DNA of 13,460 nucleotides from Aquisalimonas sp. (GCA_007127625.1 SKYZ01000123.1:1-13460), one strand, 5' to 3'. Shown: positions 1 through 7,377, numbered from the stretch's first letter. Numbers and translations are program-made. Notes: generated by a model not told the origin, from the sequence alone.

Positions 1-356
1 GTGGCGAGGCTGGAGCCGCAGATGGCGCTGAAGCCGCCGGACGCGACAATGGTGGCCATGGATTGCCCGCCTTTGCGGTGCCCCAGGAACGCATGGGAGG
101 CCCGGAACACCGCGTCCGAGAGTCCGGCCCGCGCCACCAGGTTGCCCATGAGAATGAACAGCGGGATCACCGACAAGGTATAGCTCTGGGCGGTGTCCAC
201 AACGCGCCGGGCCGCCATGGATTCGGCCACGGCCCAGTTGCTCCCGACCAGAAAGTAGAAGCCGAAGAAGCCGACGATGCCCATGGCGAAGGCCAGGGGC
301 ACGCGCAGCAACAGAAGCACGATCAGGACGGCGAAGCCCATCAGGGATTCAGTCAT
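1..356 (-). CDS. dctM: TRAP transporter large permease subunit DctM (partial, N-terminal part only)
   Basis: The minus strand reads 118 codons from an ATG at 356-354 and runs off the left edge. The N-terminus is hydrophobic (MTESLMGFAVLIVLLLLRVP, then FAMGIVGFFGFYFLVG). It is followed by SYTLSVIPLFILMGNLVARAG and a segment rich in Gly, Ser and Ala (ASGGFSAICGSSLAT). This is the typical start of the 12-13-helix DctM subunit, the Na+-coupled membrane channel of tripartite ATP-independent periplasmic transporters. The ATG overlaps the end of dctQ by 8 nt (ATGACTGA), so the two are probably translationally coupled. Substrate is not readable from this part. The divergent homogentisate cluster suggests an aromatic acid (inference). 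Family assignment is confident; the C-terminal part is not in the window. Confidence 0.9.
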   Translation of the reverse strand, partial: MTESLMGFAVLIVLLLLRVPLAFAMGIVGFFGFYFLVGSNWAVAESMAARRVVDTAQSYTLSVIPLFILMGNLVARAGLSDAVFRASHAFLGHRKGGQSMATIVASGGFSAICGSSLA

Positions 357-915
357 TGGTATCCCGCTCCGGATCGGTGCCCGGTGCCGCCGACAGGGGA
401 CCGCCGGCGCGGACGATGCCGACACCTTCCAGGAGGTAGAGCAGACTCCGCAGTGTTGCCAACGCGGCGGACACGGCGGTCATGACGGCGATGAGCGCGA
501 TCAGGTAGCCCAGGGGAATTTCCAGGAACTGCGTGGTGTCGTTCCAGTCGAAGGCCCGCTCGGCCAGCGCCCAGATGGTCGGCGCCATGACCCACAGGGC
601 GGCGGCACACAGCGCATTCATTGTCGCCTGCCGCAACCAGACCAGCGCCCGCGGAAAGATCGGGTCCAGCAGGTCGATGGTCACGTGTTCCTCTCGCCAG
701 CAGACCACCGGGAAGGCGAGGAACACCACGCTCGCCAGGAGCAGCTGGATCAGCTCCACCGAGCCCATGATCGACATGCCGAAGAAATAGCGTCCGGTCA
801 CATCGACGGCCGTGATCAGCATCATGGCCAGCAGCGCAATGCCGGCCGCGCCCTCCAGGGTGTACTGGAGGACGCGGGTGCCGATGCTTTCGCCCGCGGA
901 TGGATCGGATAGCAT
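349..915 (-). CDS. dctQ: TRAP transporter small permease subunit DctQ
   Basis: A 188-aa membrane protein with four predicted helices, at roughly residues 22-39, 51-72, 97-118 and 134-154. Between helices it carries the DctQ-like features DVTGRYFFG (38-46), GSVELIQLLL (51-60) and a WREEHVTIDLL stretch (73-83) after helix 2. Length and topology fit the small TRAP subunit, which pairs with DctM in the inner membrane. The start ATG (915-913) is preceded by CGGAGG and lies 12 nt after the dctP stop. Its stop overlaps the dctM start. It is the middle gene of a dctP-dctQ-dctM operon. The C-terminal tail after about residue 162 is hydrophilic and probably cytoplasmic. Confidence 0.9.
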   Translation of the reverse strand: MLSDPSAGESIGTRVLQYTLEGAAGIALLAMMLITAVDVTGRYFFGMSIMGSVELIQLLLASVVFLAFPVVCWREEHVTIDLLDPIFPRALVWLRQATMNALCAAALWVMAPTIWALAERAFDWNDTTQFLEIPLGYLIALIAVMTAVSAALATLRSLLYLLEGVGIVRAGGPLSAAPGTDPERDTND

Positions 916-927
916 CCAACGCCTCCG

Positions 928-1986
928 TTAGTCCGCGGGTTCGCGGGTGACGTCCGCCTCGATGGAGGGTTCGTCCGCCAGGGCGTCCAGCTGATCGTGG
1001 AAATGGTCCAGGGCTGCCTCGCCGTCCACGCCCATGTTGTCGACCGTCGCTTTCCACTCTTCCGGGATGTGCGCGACCATCTCGCGCAACTCGTCCGTCT
1101 GCGCCTCGTCCAGTTCGTAGGAGGTTCGACCCTGCTCTTCGCCGAAGTCCAGGCCGCGCTCATCATAGAAATCCATCATGTAGCCGAACAGGCGGGACAG
1201 CCGTTCGCCGGAGACGTCACGGATTGCGGCGCGGTCATCCTCTGAGATCTGCGCCCAGGTGTCGGGATTGACGATGATGGCGAAACTCCCGCGGTAGAAG
1301 CCGCCGGGCACCGACAGGGTATGGTCCGTGACCTCGGCGATACGGAACGAGCGCAGCGCCTCCCGGGTGAAGAACGCACCATCGACCACGCCCTGCGCCA
1401 GGGCCTCGTAGGTTTCCGTGGGTGCGATGGCGGATCCGTTGACTCCCAGCGCGTCGGCCACGTCACCCATGACGCCGCCGCCCACGCGCATCCGCTTGCC
1501 GCGGAGTTCGTCCAGGGAGGTGATCTCGCTGTTGGTGAAGACCTGTCCCGCCCCGTGAACGCCGACACCCAGCACCTCCAGGCCACGGTGTTCGTCATGC
1601 TCCGCCAGGTACTCCTGGTGGGTGTTCCAGTAGGCGGCCGAGGCGGTTTCCGAGTCGAATTCCTCGAACACTGGGAACTCTGGCAGTTGGGTCAGCTGGA
1701 AACGCCCCGGCATATGGCCGTGGAAGATCCAGCTCGCATCGCCCACACCGTCGGCGACGAGTTCCATCTGTGCCTGGGGCGGGCCGAGGTCATAGACGAC
1801 CTCCAGTGTCACGCGGCCGTCCGTCGCCTCCTCGATCCACTCGTTCCAGGTGGGCCAGACAATGGTGTTGATGCCGTGAGCGGGGGAGCCCCAGGTGCTG
1901 ACCGTGATGGTGGTCTGGCCACTGGCGGTGCCAGTCGCGACAAGCAGGGCCGTACCGGCCGTGAACGCCAAGGTTGTTGCACGCAT
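928..1986 (-). CDS. dctP: TRAP transporter periplasmic substrate-binding protein DctP
   Basis: A 352-aa protein with a Sec signal peptide (residues 1 to about 23, cleavage near TASG/QTT), so it acts in the periplasm. The mature part is a DctP-family binding protein. It has TITVSTWGSPAHG near its start, LRGKRMRVGGG (161-171) with Arg167 at the position of the family's carboxylate-binding arginine, and ETYEALAQGVVDGAFFTREA (191-210), the usual EALQxGxVDG region. The ATG (1986-1984) has a GGAGGAG ribosome-binding site about 7 nt upstream. First gene of the operon, divergent from the FAD hydroxylase, with a good promoter at 2047-2074. The conserved arginine implies a carboxylate ligand. An arylacetate such as 3-hydroxyphenylacetate is inferred from context only. 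Confidence 0.92.
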   Translation of the reverse strand: MRATTLAFTAGTALLVATGTASGQTTITVSTWGSPAHGINTIVWPTWNEWIEEATDGRVTLEVVYDLGPPQAQMELVADGVGDASWIFHGHMPGRFQLTQLPEFPVFEEFDSETASAAYWNTHQEYLAEHDEHRGLEVLGVGVHGAGQVFTNSEITSLDELRGKRMRVGGGVMGDVADALGVNGSAIAPTETYEALAQGVVDGAFFTREALRSFRIAEVTDHTLSVPGGFYRGSFAIIVNPDTWAQISEDDRAAIRDVSGERLSRLFGYMMDFYDERGLDFGEEQGRTSYELDEAQTDELREMVAHIPEEWKATVDNMGVDGEAALDHFHDQLDALADEPSIEADVTREPAD

Positions 1987-2032
1987 TTCGCTTCTCCTCC
2001 GGGATCCCTGATCGCTGCGGATCCTCGTTTTT

Positions 2033-2050
2033 CACTTGTTTTTGAAACTA
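2033..2050 (-). promoter_or_regulatory. Candidate MarR operator at the dctP promoter (degenerate copy)
   Basis: The minus strand reads TAGTTTCAAAAACAAGTG. It matches the perfect hmgA palindrome (4909-4926) at 12 of 18 positions, with one half (TAGTTTCA) identical and the other degraded. It overlaps the -10 box of the dctP promoter. The sequence match is direct; assignment to the MarR protein encoded at 10700-11197 is inference. Confidence 0.4.
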
Positions 2051-2074
2051 TATCGACCCTGGCGGCAATTTCAA
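2047..2074 (-). promoter_or_regulatory. Predicted sigma-70 promoter of dctPQM
   Basis: On the minus strand TTGAAA (2074-2069) and TATAGT (2052-2047) are separated by 16 bases. Each matches its consensus hexamer at 5 of 6 positions. Transcription would start near 2040, giving a leader of about 55 nt before the dctP ATG at 1986. The -10 box overlaps the TAGTTTCA half-site of a candidate operator, so bound repressor would block RNA polymerase. Confidence 0.6.
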
Positions 2075-2185
2075 ACAGGGCCGAGATTGGGCGCGCGGCG
2101 CGCATTCGCTGGCAAGAACCCGCTCGTTGGGCATGAATGACGGTGCTTCGGGGTGCTTGCCCGGACCATTTATCCTATGCTTACG

Positions 2186-2214
2186 TATTAAGCAGTTGCA
2201 ACAGAAACTACATA
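2186..2214 (+). promoter_or_regulatory. Weak candidate promoter of the MhaA-like hydroxylase operon
   Basis: TATTAA (2186-2191) and TACATA (2209-2214) are separated by 17 bases. Both are imperfect hexamers, but their placement around the operator-like sequence 2193-2210 copies the arrangement at hmgA, where the -10 box also overlaps the right half-site (ACTACATA here, ACTACTAT at hmgA). Transcription would start near 2221, about 75 nt before the chosen ATG. A weak core promoter would fit a gene that needs derepression or activation. Confidence 0.4.
2193..2210 (+). promoter_or_regulatory. Candidate MarR operator at the MhaA-like gene promoter
   Basis: CAGTTGCAACAGAAACTA matches the perfect hmgA palindrome at 13 of 18 positions and keeps the GAAACTA right half intact. 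It lies between candidate -35 and -10 boxes, as at hmgA. Recognition by the local MarR protein is inferred. Confidence 0.45.
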
Positions 2215-2295
2215 ACGCCCGGTTTCCCGCCGCATGCGAACGGATGTCGGGGCAATCACCACGGTTGCTTCGGGGAGGGCGAAAGGGAGGAGAAG

Positions 2296-4014
2296 ATGGT
2301 TCGCACGTATCGGAACCCCGAGTTCCCGTACACCCCGCCGCCGGAGCTCGAGGGCGGTCCCGGGCGCTGCCCGGTCGCGATTGTCGGGGCGGGTCCCTCA
2401 GGGCTCACGGCGGCGATCGATCTGGCGCGCCATGGTGTGGCCAGCGTCGTGCTCGACGACAACAACACCGTCAGCATCGGCTCCCGGGCCATCTGCTTCG
2501 CCAAGCGGACACTGGAGATCCTGGATCGCCTCGGGTGCGGTGAGGCCATGGTCAACAAGGGGGTGACCTGGCAGCTCGGCAAGGTGTTCTTCCATGACCG
2601 CGAGGTCTACCGCTTCAACCTGCTGCCCGAGGAAGGGCACCGGATGCCCGCCTTCATCAACCTGCAGCAGTATTACGCGGAGGAGTACCTGGTGCGTCGC
2701 GCCCAGGCATTCCCGGAACAGATCGATCTGCGCTGGAAGAACCGGATCACCGGCATCGACAGCCGCCCGGACGGCACGCGGCTCACGGTTGACACCCCGG
2801 ACGGCGACTACGCGCTGGACTGCGACTACGTGCTCGCGGCCGACGGCGCCAACAGCGGCATCCGCGACATGCTCGGGCTGGAGTGCTCGGGGCAGGTGTT
2901 CAACGACCGCTTTCTGATTGCCGACGTGGTGATGAAGGCGGAGTTCCCCACCGAGCGCTGGTTCTGGTTCGATCCGCCATTCCATCCTGGCCAGTCCGTG
3001 CTGCTGCACAAGCAGCCGGACGACGTGTGGCGGATCGACTTCCAGCTCGGCCCGGACGCCGATCCCGACGAGGAGAAGAAGGAGGAGAACATCCGGCCGC
3101 GGGTCCAGGCCATGCTCGGCGACGACGTGGACTTCCAACTGGAGTGGGCCAGCGTCTACACCTTCCGCTGCCGCAAGATGGACAGCTTCATCCACAACCG
3201 GGTGCTGTTCATCGGGGACGCGTCCGCCCAGGTCTCGCCCTTCGGTGCCCGCGGTGCCAACGGTGGTATCCAGGGGGTCGAGAACCTGTGCTGGAAGCTC
3301 GGCAGGGTGATCCACGGCGAGGCGCCGGAAGAACTGCTCGCGAGCTACGACGCCGAACGCCAGCACGGCGCCGCCGAGAACATCGGCCACTCCACGCGGG
3401 CCACCGATTTCATCACACCCAAGACACCGACGATCCGGGCGTTCCGGGATGCGGCCCTGCAACTCTCGGAGCACTATCCCTTCGCCCGGGCCCTGGTGAA
3501 CAGCGGCCGCCTGTCGCGCCCCTGCGTCTACGACGGCTCGCCGCTGAACACCGGGGACTCCGACGCGTTTCCTTCCCTGTTGCGCCCCGGTTCACCCCCC
3601 GAGGACGCGCCGGTGACGGTTCACGGACAGCAGACCTGGTGGCTGCACCTGCTCGGGGACCGCTTCCATCTGCTGGTGGACGGGCGTGTCGGCGTTGACA
3701 CAGCGGACGGCCTCGCCGACGCGCTGCGCGCGGTCCTCGACGCCGTCCCGGAAGTGTCCCTCCGGCTGGTCGGGCCGGTGCCCCATGTGCTCCGGCAGCT
3801 ACCGCGCAGCACCATCGTGGAGGACCCCCAGGGGTATCTGGCCGCCCGCCACGATCTGCGGCCCGGAACCGCTTACCTGTTCCGGCCCGATCAGCACGTG
3901 GCCGCCCGATGGCGGGAGTTGACGGCGGGTCGGGTCATCGACGCGCACAACCGCGCCCTGGGCCACTCCCTACGCACGTCACAGGAGGAGCGCCATGCCG
4001 CCGCTGGAGCTTGA
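2296..4014 (+). CDS. mhaA: FAD-dependent aromatic hydroxylase, MhaA-like (probable 3-hydroxyphenylacetate 6-hydroxylase, large component)
   Basis: A 572-aa single-component-fold flavoprotein of the p-hydroxybenzoate hydroxylase/MhpA/TfdB family. Visible motifs are the Rossmann GAGPSG (31-36), a DG motif (ADGANSGIR) and the FAD-ribityl GD motif at 307-308 followed by PFGARGANGG (315-324). A C-terminal thioredoxin-like domain ends with YLFRPDQHVAARW. The start at 2296 follows GGGAGG and removes an implausible 53-residue extension. In Pseudomonas putida U, MhaA (about 63 kDa) with the small coupling protein MhaB turns 3-hydroxyphenylacetate into homogentisate; the size and the adjacent small partner and hmg genes fit this. 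Oddities: the His of the usual GDAAH is Ala311 and the Asp about 20 residues after the GD glycine is Gly327, whereas the paralogue at 8601-10304 keeps both. The substrate could be another phenolic acid that leads to homogentisate. Confidence 0.82.
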   Translation: MVRTYRNPEFPYTPPPELEGGPGRCPVAIVGAGPSGLTAAIDLARHGVASVVLDDNNTVSIGSRAICFAKRTLEILDRLGCGEAMVNKGVTWQLGKVFFHDREVYRFNLLPEEGHRMPAFINLQQYYAEEYLVRRAQAFPEQIDLRWKNRITGIDSRPDGTRLTVDTPDGDYALDCDYVLAADGANSGIRDMLGLECSGQVFNDRFLIADVVMKAEFPTERWFWFDPPFHPGQSVLLHKQPDDVWRIDFQLGPDADPDEEKKEENIRPRVQAMLGDDVDFQLEWASVYTFRCRKMDSFIHNRVLFIGDASAQVSPFGARGANGGIQGVENLCWKLGRVIHGEAPEELLASYDAERQHGAAENIGHSTRATDFITPKTPTIRAFRDAALQLSEHYPFARALVNSGRLSRPCVYDGSPLNTGDSDAFPSLLRPGSPPEDAPVTVHGQQTWWLHLLGDRFHLLVDGRVGVDTADGLADALRAVLDAVPEVSLRLVGPVPHVLRQLPRSTIVEDPQGYLAARHDLRPGTAYLFRPDQHVAARWRELTAGRVIDAHNRALGHSLRTSQEERHAAAGA

Positions 4015-4231
4015 TCCACAATTCGCCGATGCCGACCGGTTCTACGCGGCCCTCGCCGATGTTCACCGGGATTGCGACGAGGAGACCAGTCGGCAGATCA
4101 ACGCACGGCTGATCCTGATCCTGGCCAACCAGATCGGTGACCAGGACACCCTGGAAGAGGCGCTGCGAATCGCCGCCGAGATCAAGCCGTCGTCCGGGGC
4201 TGCGGGCGAGGCGCCGGGAGGAGGACGCTGA
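3995..4231 (+). CDS. mhaB: DUF2783 family small protein, MhaB-like hydroxylase coupling protein
   Basis: A 78-aa acidic, helical protein with no signal peptide or membrane segment. The conserved-looking core is DRFYAALADVHRDCDEETSR (14-33) followed by a helix NARLILILANQIGDQDTLEE (36-55). The tail (residues 66-78) is Gly/Pro/Ala-rich and probably disordered. It resembles the DUF2783 family and aligns with the 71-aa protein at 8389-8604, which is likewise joined to an FAD hydroxylase. In P. putida U a coupling protein of about 6 kDa (MhaB) is needed for productive hydroxylation by MhaA; I infer the same role here. The ATG follows AGGAGGAG by 4 nt and overlaps the hydroxylase gene by 20 nt, implying translational coupling and a fixed subunit ratio. 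The next gene begins 2 nt after its stop. Confidence 0.75.
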   Translation: MPPLELDPQFADADRFYAALADVHRDCDEETSRQINARLILILANQIGDQDTLEEALRIAAEIKPSSGAAGEAPGGGR

Positions 4232-4233
4232 TC

Positions 4234-4875
4234 ATGTACGAACTCTACGGTTACTGGCGATCCAGTGCGTCCTACCGGGTGCGGATCGCCCTGAACCTCA
4301 AGGGAATCGATTACACCCAGCACACTGTGCACCTGGTCCGCGATGGCGGCGAGCAGCACCAGGAGGGGTTCCGGGCCCGCAACCCGCACGGCCTGGTACC
4401 GGTGCTCAGAGACGGACGGCGCGATTTCACCCAGTCCATCGCCATCCTGGAATACCTTGAGGAGCAACATCCCGATCCGCCCCTGCTCCCGGAGGCGCCG
4501 GAGGATCGGGCCTGGGTCAGGAGCGTGTCGCAGACCATTGCCTGCGAGATTCATCCGCTGAACAACCTGCGCGTCCTCGGTTACCTGGTGAACCAGCTGG
4601 GTGCCACCGAGGATGCCAGGCTGGCCTGGTACCGGCACTGGGTCGAGCAGGGCCTCGCCGTGGTTGAGACCCATCTGGCCTCCCTGCCGGGCGAGTACTC
4701 CCTGGGCGATCGACCGGGTTACCTGGAAGCGTGCCTGGTCCCGCAGATGTACAACGCCCGTCGGTTCGAGTGCGACCTGTCGGGCGTTCCGCGGGCTGTT
4801 GCACTCGATGCCCGCTGCCTGGAAGCGGAGGCGTTCCGGCGCGCAGCTCCGGAGAATCAGCCGGACGCCGCGTGA
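4234..4875 (+). CDS. maiA: Maleylacetoacetate isomerase (zeta-class glutathione S-transferase)
   Basis: A 213-aa cytosolic enzyme that isomerises maleylacetoacetate to fumarylacetoacetate, using glutathione as cofactor. The N-terminal thioredoxin-like domain has YGYWRSSASYRVRIALNLKG (5-24), the zeta-class SSxS active-site motif, with Ala in place of the Cys found in eukaryotic enzymes. NPHGLVPVL and FTQSIAILEYLEE follow, the glutathione-binding cis-Pro and Gln-Ser region. The C-terminal all-helical domain holds CEIHPLNNLRVLGYL and YSLGDRPGYLEACLVPQMYNARRF, both typical of the family. Start 4234 has GGGAGGAGG upstream. It equals hmgC of Pseudomonas. It is cotranscribed with the hydroxylase pair rather than with hmgA, which has its own promoter downstream. 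Confidence 0.92.
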   Translation: MYELYGYWRSSASYRVRIALNLKGIDYTQHTVHLVRDGGEQHQEGFRARNPHGLVPVLRDGRRDFTQSIAILEYLEEQHPDPPLLPEAPEDRAWVRSVSQTIACEIHPLNNLRVLGYLVNQLGATEDARLAWYRHWVEQGLAVVETHLASLPGEYSLGDRPGYLEACLVPQMYNARRFECDLSGVPRAVALDARCLEAEAFRRAAPENQPDAA

Positions 4876-4902
4876 GCGGTATCGTCAGCTCGTTCAGTCA
4901 CC

Positions 4903-4930
4903 TTGACATAGTTTCATATGAAACTACTAT
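4903..4930 (+). promoter_or_regulatory. Strong predicted sigma-70 promoter of hmgA
   Basis: A perfect TTGACA (4903-4908) and TACTAT (4925-4930) are separated by 16 bases. Transcription would begin near 4937, giving a leader of about 48 nt before the hmgA ATG at 4985. The spacer is almost entirely filled by the perfect palindrome 4909-4926. This promoter makes hmgA, the hydrolase and the MBL-fold gene a second transcription unit that can be induced independently of read-through from the upstream genes. Confidence 0.75.
4909..4926 (+). promoter_or_regulatory. Perfect 18-bp palindromic operator (TAGTTTCATATGAAACTA)
   Basis: The sequence equals its own reverse complement over all 18 bases. It occupies the spacer between the -35 and -10 boxes of the hmgA promoter, the classic position for a repressor that occludes RNA polymerase. 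Two half-sites of 8 bases on a 2-base centre match what MarR-family winged-helix dimers bind. The MarR gene at 10700-11197 is the only regulator near the catabolic genes. Degenerate copies lie at 2033-2050, 2193-2210 and 11271-11288. The palindrome is observed; its partner is inferred. Confidence 0.7.
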
Positions 4931-4984
4931 GAGGATCACGAACACTGCCCCGCTGCCACGCGTGCCCAAGAAATGGAGGAAGCA

Positions 4985-6331
4985 ATGAGTCAGCAGCGAC
5001 GTGTGCTCCTTGAGAGCATGGAAACCCTGTCGTACATGCCCGGCTTCGGTAATGACTTCGAAACCGAGTCACTGCCGGGCGCCCTGCCGCAGGGCATGAA
5101 CTCGCCCCAGAAGTGCAATTACGGCCTGTACGCCGAGCAGTTGTCCGGTTCACCGTTCACCGCGCCGCGGGCGGAGAACGAGCGCTCCTGGCTGTACCGC
5201 ATGCGGCCGTCGGTCCGCCACGCCACCAAGTTCGATCGCATGGACATGCCGTACTGGCGCTCGGCGCCGACCCGCGAGGACGCGGAACTGCCGATCCAGC
5301 AGTTGCGCTGGGACCCGATTCCCTTCCCTGCCGAGGACACGGACTTCCTCACCGGCATGCGCACCATCACCACCTGCGGCGACACCGACGGTCAGGCCGG
5401 CATTGCGAGCCATGTCTATCTGGCGAACCGGTCCATGGACACGGACTATTTTACGAATGCCGATGGTGAGATGCTGATCCTCCCGCAGGAGGGGGCGCTG
5501 GAAATCTTCACCGAGATGGGGCGCATGCATATCGGCCCCGGCGATCTCGCGGTGGTGCCGCGCGGGATGATGTTCAAGGTCGCCCTGCTGGACGGGCCGG
5601 CCCGCGGCTACGTGTGCGAGAACTACGGCGGCACCCTCACGCTGCCCGATCGTGGCCCCATCGGCGCCAACTGCCTGGCCAATCCACGCGACTTCAAGAC
5701 CCCCGTGGCCGACTACGAGGACCGCGAGGGCATCAGCGGGCGCATCATCCTCAAGTGGGGCGGCCGCTTTCACCAGGCCGCCATCGACCATTCGCCGCTG
5801 GACGTGGTGGCCTGGCACGGCAACTACGTGCCTTACGCCTACGATCTGCGCACCTACTCGCCGGTGGGAGCGATCCTGTTCGATCACCCGGACCCGTCGA
5901 TCTTCACGGTACTTACCGCACCGTCGGAGACGCCCGGTACCGCCAACGTGGACTTCATCCTGTTTCCGGACCGCTGGCTGGTGGCGGAGAATACCTTCCG
6001 GCCGCCGTGGTACCACCGCAACATCATGTCCGAGTTCATGGGGCTGATTTTCGGCGTCTACGACGCCAAGCCGGAGGGATTCAAACCCGGCGGCATGAGC
6101 CTGCACAACTGCATGCTGCCCCACGGCCCGGACCGCGACGCCTTCGAAGGGGCCAGCAATACCGAGTTGAAGCCGGAGAAGCTGGAGAACACCATGGCGT
6201 TCATGTTCGAGACGCGATTCCCGCAGCATGTCACCCATTACGCGGCGCACATCGAACAGCGCCAGGACAACTACGCTGACTGCTGGGAGGGCCTCGAGCG
6301 CAAGTTCGACGGCACGCCGGGCATCAAGTGA
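4985..6331 (+). CDS. hmgA: Homogentisate 1,2-dioxygenase
   Basis: A 448-aa non-haem Fe(II) enzyme that cleaves the ring of homogentisate (2,5-dihydroxyphenylacetate) with O2 to give maleylacetoacetate, the committed step of the pathway. The N-terminal [20 protein letters not shown] and [16 protein letters not shown] are hallmark sequences. The iron ligands are His344 and Glu350 in HRNIMSE and His380 in [11 protein letters not shown]. They correspond to human HGD His335, Glu341 and His371 with a constant offset of 9. Length is normal for the family. I chose ATG 4985 because GGAGG (4975-4979) sits 5 nt upstream; the ATG at 4973 lies against that Shine-Dalgarno sequence. The gene has its own promoter and operator (4903-4930). 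No key residue is missing. Confidence 0.97.
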   Translation: MSQQRRVLLESMETLSYMPGFGNDFETESLPGALPQGMNSPQKCNYGLYAEQLSGSPFTAPRAENERSWLYRMRPSVRHATKFDRMDMPYWRSAPTREDAELPIQQLRWDPIPFPAEDTDFLTGMRTITTCGDTDGQAGIASHVYLANRSMDTDYFTNADGEMLILPQEGALEIFTEMGRMHIGPGDLAVVPRGMMFKVALLDGPARGYVCENYGGTLTLPDRGPIGANCLANPRDFKTPVADYEDREGISGRIILKWGGRFHQAAIDHSPLDVVAWHGNYVPYAYDLRTYSPVGAILFDHPDPSIFTVLTAPSETPGTANVDFILFPDRWLVAENTFRPPWYHRNIMSEFMGLIFGVYDAKPEGFKPGGMSLHNCMLPHGPDRDAFEGASNTELKPEKLENTMAFMFETRFPQHVTHYAAHIEQRQDNYADCWEGLERKFDGTPGIK

Positions 6332-6357
6332 GTCAGCGCACCAGCAAGGGAGTACCA

Positions 6358-7371
6358 ATGAGACTCGCGACACTGAACAACGGCAGCCGTGACGGCGCGC
6401 TCGTCGTGGTGGATAGCCGCCTGGAGCGCCAGGCGCCCGCCGCCGACATCGCGCCGACGCTGCAGGCTGCCCTGGATCACTGGCAGGCCGTGGAAGGGCC
6501 GCTGCGTGAGCGGTTCCACGCCCTGGACAGCGGCGAACGGAGCGGTGAGCCGTTCTCCGAAGCGGCGACCCATTCACCGCTGCCCCGGGCGTACCAGTGG
6601 GCCGACGGCTCGGCGTACGTGAACCACGTGGAGCTCGTGCGCAAGGCGCGGGGCGCGGAGATGCCCCAGAGCTTCTGGACCGACCCGCTGATGTACCAGG
6701 GCGGCTCTGACAGTTTCCTGGCCCCCCGGGCGCCGATCCGCATGGCCGACGAGTCCTGGGGCATCGACATGGAGGGCGAGATCGCCGTGATTGTCGATGA
6801 CGTGCCCATGGGGGCGAGCTACGAACGGGCGCGGGACGCCATTCGCCTGGTCATGCTCGCCAACGACGTCTCCCTGCGGGGCCTGATTCCGGGCGAGCTG
6901 GGCAAGGGTTTCGGCTTTTTCCAGTCCAAGCCTTCGTCGGCGTTCTCCCCCGTGGCGGTGACCCCCGACGCGCTGGGGGACGCCTGGGACGGCGGCAAGC
7001 TGCATCTGCCGCTGCGGGTCGATCTCAACGGTGAGCCGTTCGGTCGCGCCAACGCCGGTGTCGACATGACCTTCGACTTCCCGACCCTCATTGCCCACGC
7101 CGCCCGCACCCGTCCGCTGTCGGCGGGCAGCATCGTGGGATCGGGGACGGTGTCCAACAAGCTCGATGACGGGCCGGGCAAGCCCATTGCCGAGGGCGGG
7201 GTGGGCTACGCCTGCATCGCCGAGGTGCGCATGATCGAGACCATCGAGCACGGGGAACCGAAGACGCCGTTCATGCGCTTCGGTGACCGGGTGCGTATCG
7301 ACATGCACGATCGCGACGGCCGGTCGATCTTCGGTGCCATCGACCAGACCTTGGAACGCTACGAGGGATAA
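6358..7371 (+). CDS. hmgB: Fumarylacetoacetate hydrolase family protein (probable fumarylacetoacetase)
   Basis: A 337-aa FAH-fold hydrolase, likely splitting fumarylacetoacetate into fumarate and acetoacetate, the last step of the pathway. The metal site is visible as EGE (139-141) in WGIDMEGEIAVIVDD and Asp170 in LANDVSLR. The stretch GKGFGFFQSKPSSAFSPVAV follows, then the Gly/Ser-rich SAGSIVGSGTVSNK near the C-terminal third. At about 340 residues it belongs to the shorter bacterial group rather than the roughly 430-residue group resembling the eukaryotic enzyme. ATG 6358 follows AAGGGAG by 5 nt; a GTG at 6328 overlaps the hmgA stop but has no comparable site. It lies 26 nt after hmgA and 6 nt before the MBL-fold gene, so the three are cotranscribed. 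Position makes fumarylacetoacetase the best call; another acylpyruvate hydrolase activity is possible. Confidence 0.88.
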   Translation: MRLATLNNGSRDGALVVVDSRLERQAPAADIAPTLQAALDHWQAVEGPLRERFHALDSGERSGEPFSEAATHSPLPRAYQWADGSAYVNHVELVRKARGAEMPQSFWTDPLMYQGGSDSFLAPRAPIRMADESWGIDMEGEIAVIVDDVPMGASYERARDAIRLVMLANDVSLRGLIPGELGKGFGFFQSKPSSAFSPVAVTPDALGDAWDGGKLHLPLRVDLNGEPFGRANAGVDMTFDFPTLIAHAARTRPLSAGSIVGSGTVSNKLDDGPGKPIAEGGVGYACIAEVRMIETIEHGEPKTPFMRFGDRVRIDMHDRDGRSIFGAIDQTLERYEG

Positions 7372-7377
7372 CGCACC

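Larger units (their letters stand above)
1987..2295. promoter_or_regulatory. Divergent promoter region between the TRAP operon and the hydroxylase operon
   Basis: This 309-base gap holds the divergent promoters of dctP (minus) and the MhaA-like gene (plus), described separately. The two operator-like sequences within it (2033-2050 and 2193-2210) are about 160 bases apart. The hydroxylase frame stays open upstream to about 2137, but that stretch has no ribosome-binding site and encodes a Cys/His-rich sequence unlike the family. I treat it as untranslated leader. No other gene is seen here. Confidence 0.7.

Noticed and set aside
353..1057. A 234-codon minus-strand frame overlapping dctQ and dctP
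   Set aside because: Arg/Gly-rich shadow. The dctQ frame has clear helices and the expected position.
2137..2295. N-terminal extension of 53 residues on the first hydroxylase
   Set aside because: No ribosome-binding site upstream, no similarity to the paralogue's N-terminus, and it covers the candidate promoter and operator. ATG 2296 has a good GGGAGG.
2398..3474. A 358-codon minus-strand frame
   Set aside because: Shadow of the first FAD hydroxylase.
5150..6577. A 475-codon minus-strand frame
   Set aside because: Antisense to hmgA, which has all catalytic residues. The translation is rich in Arg, His and Val without domain features.
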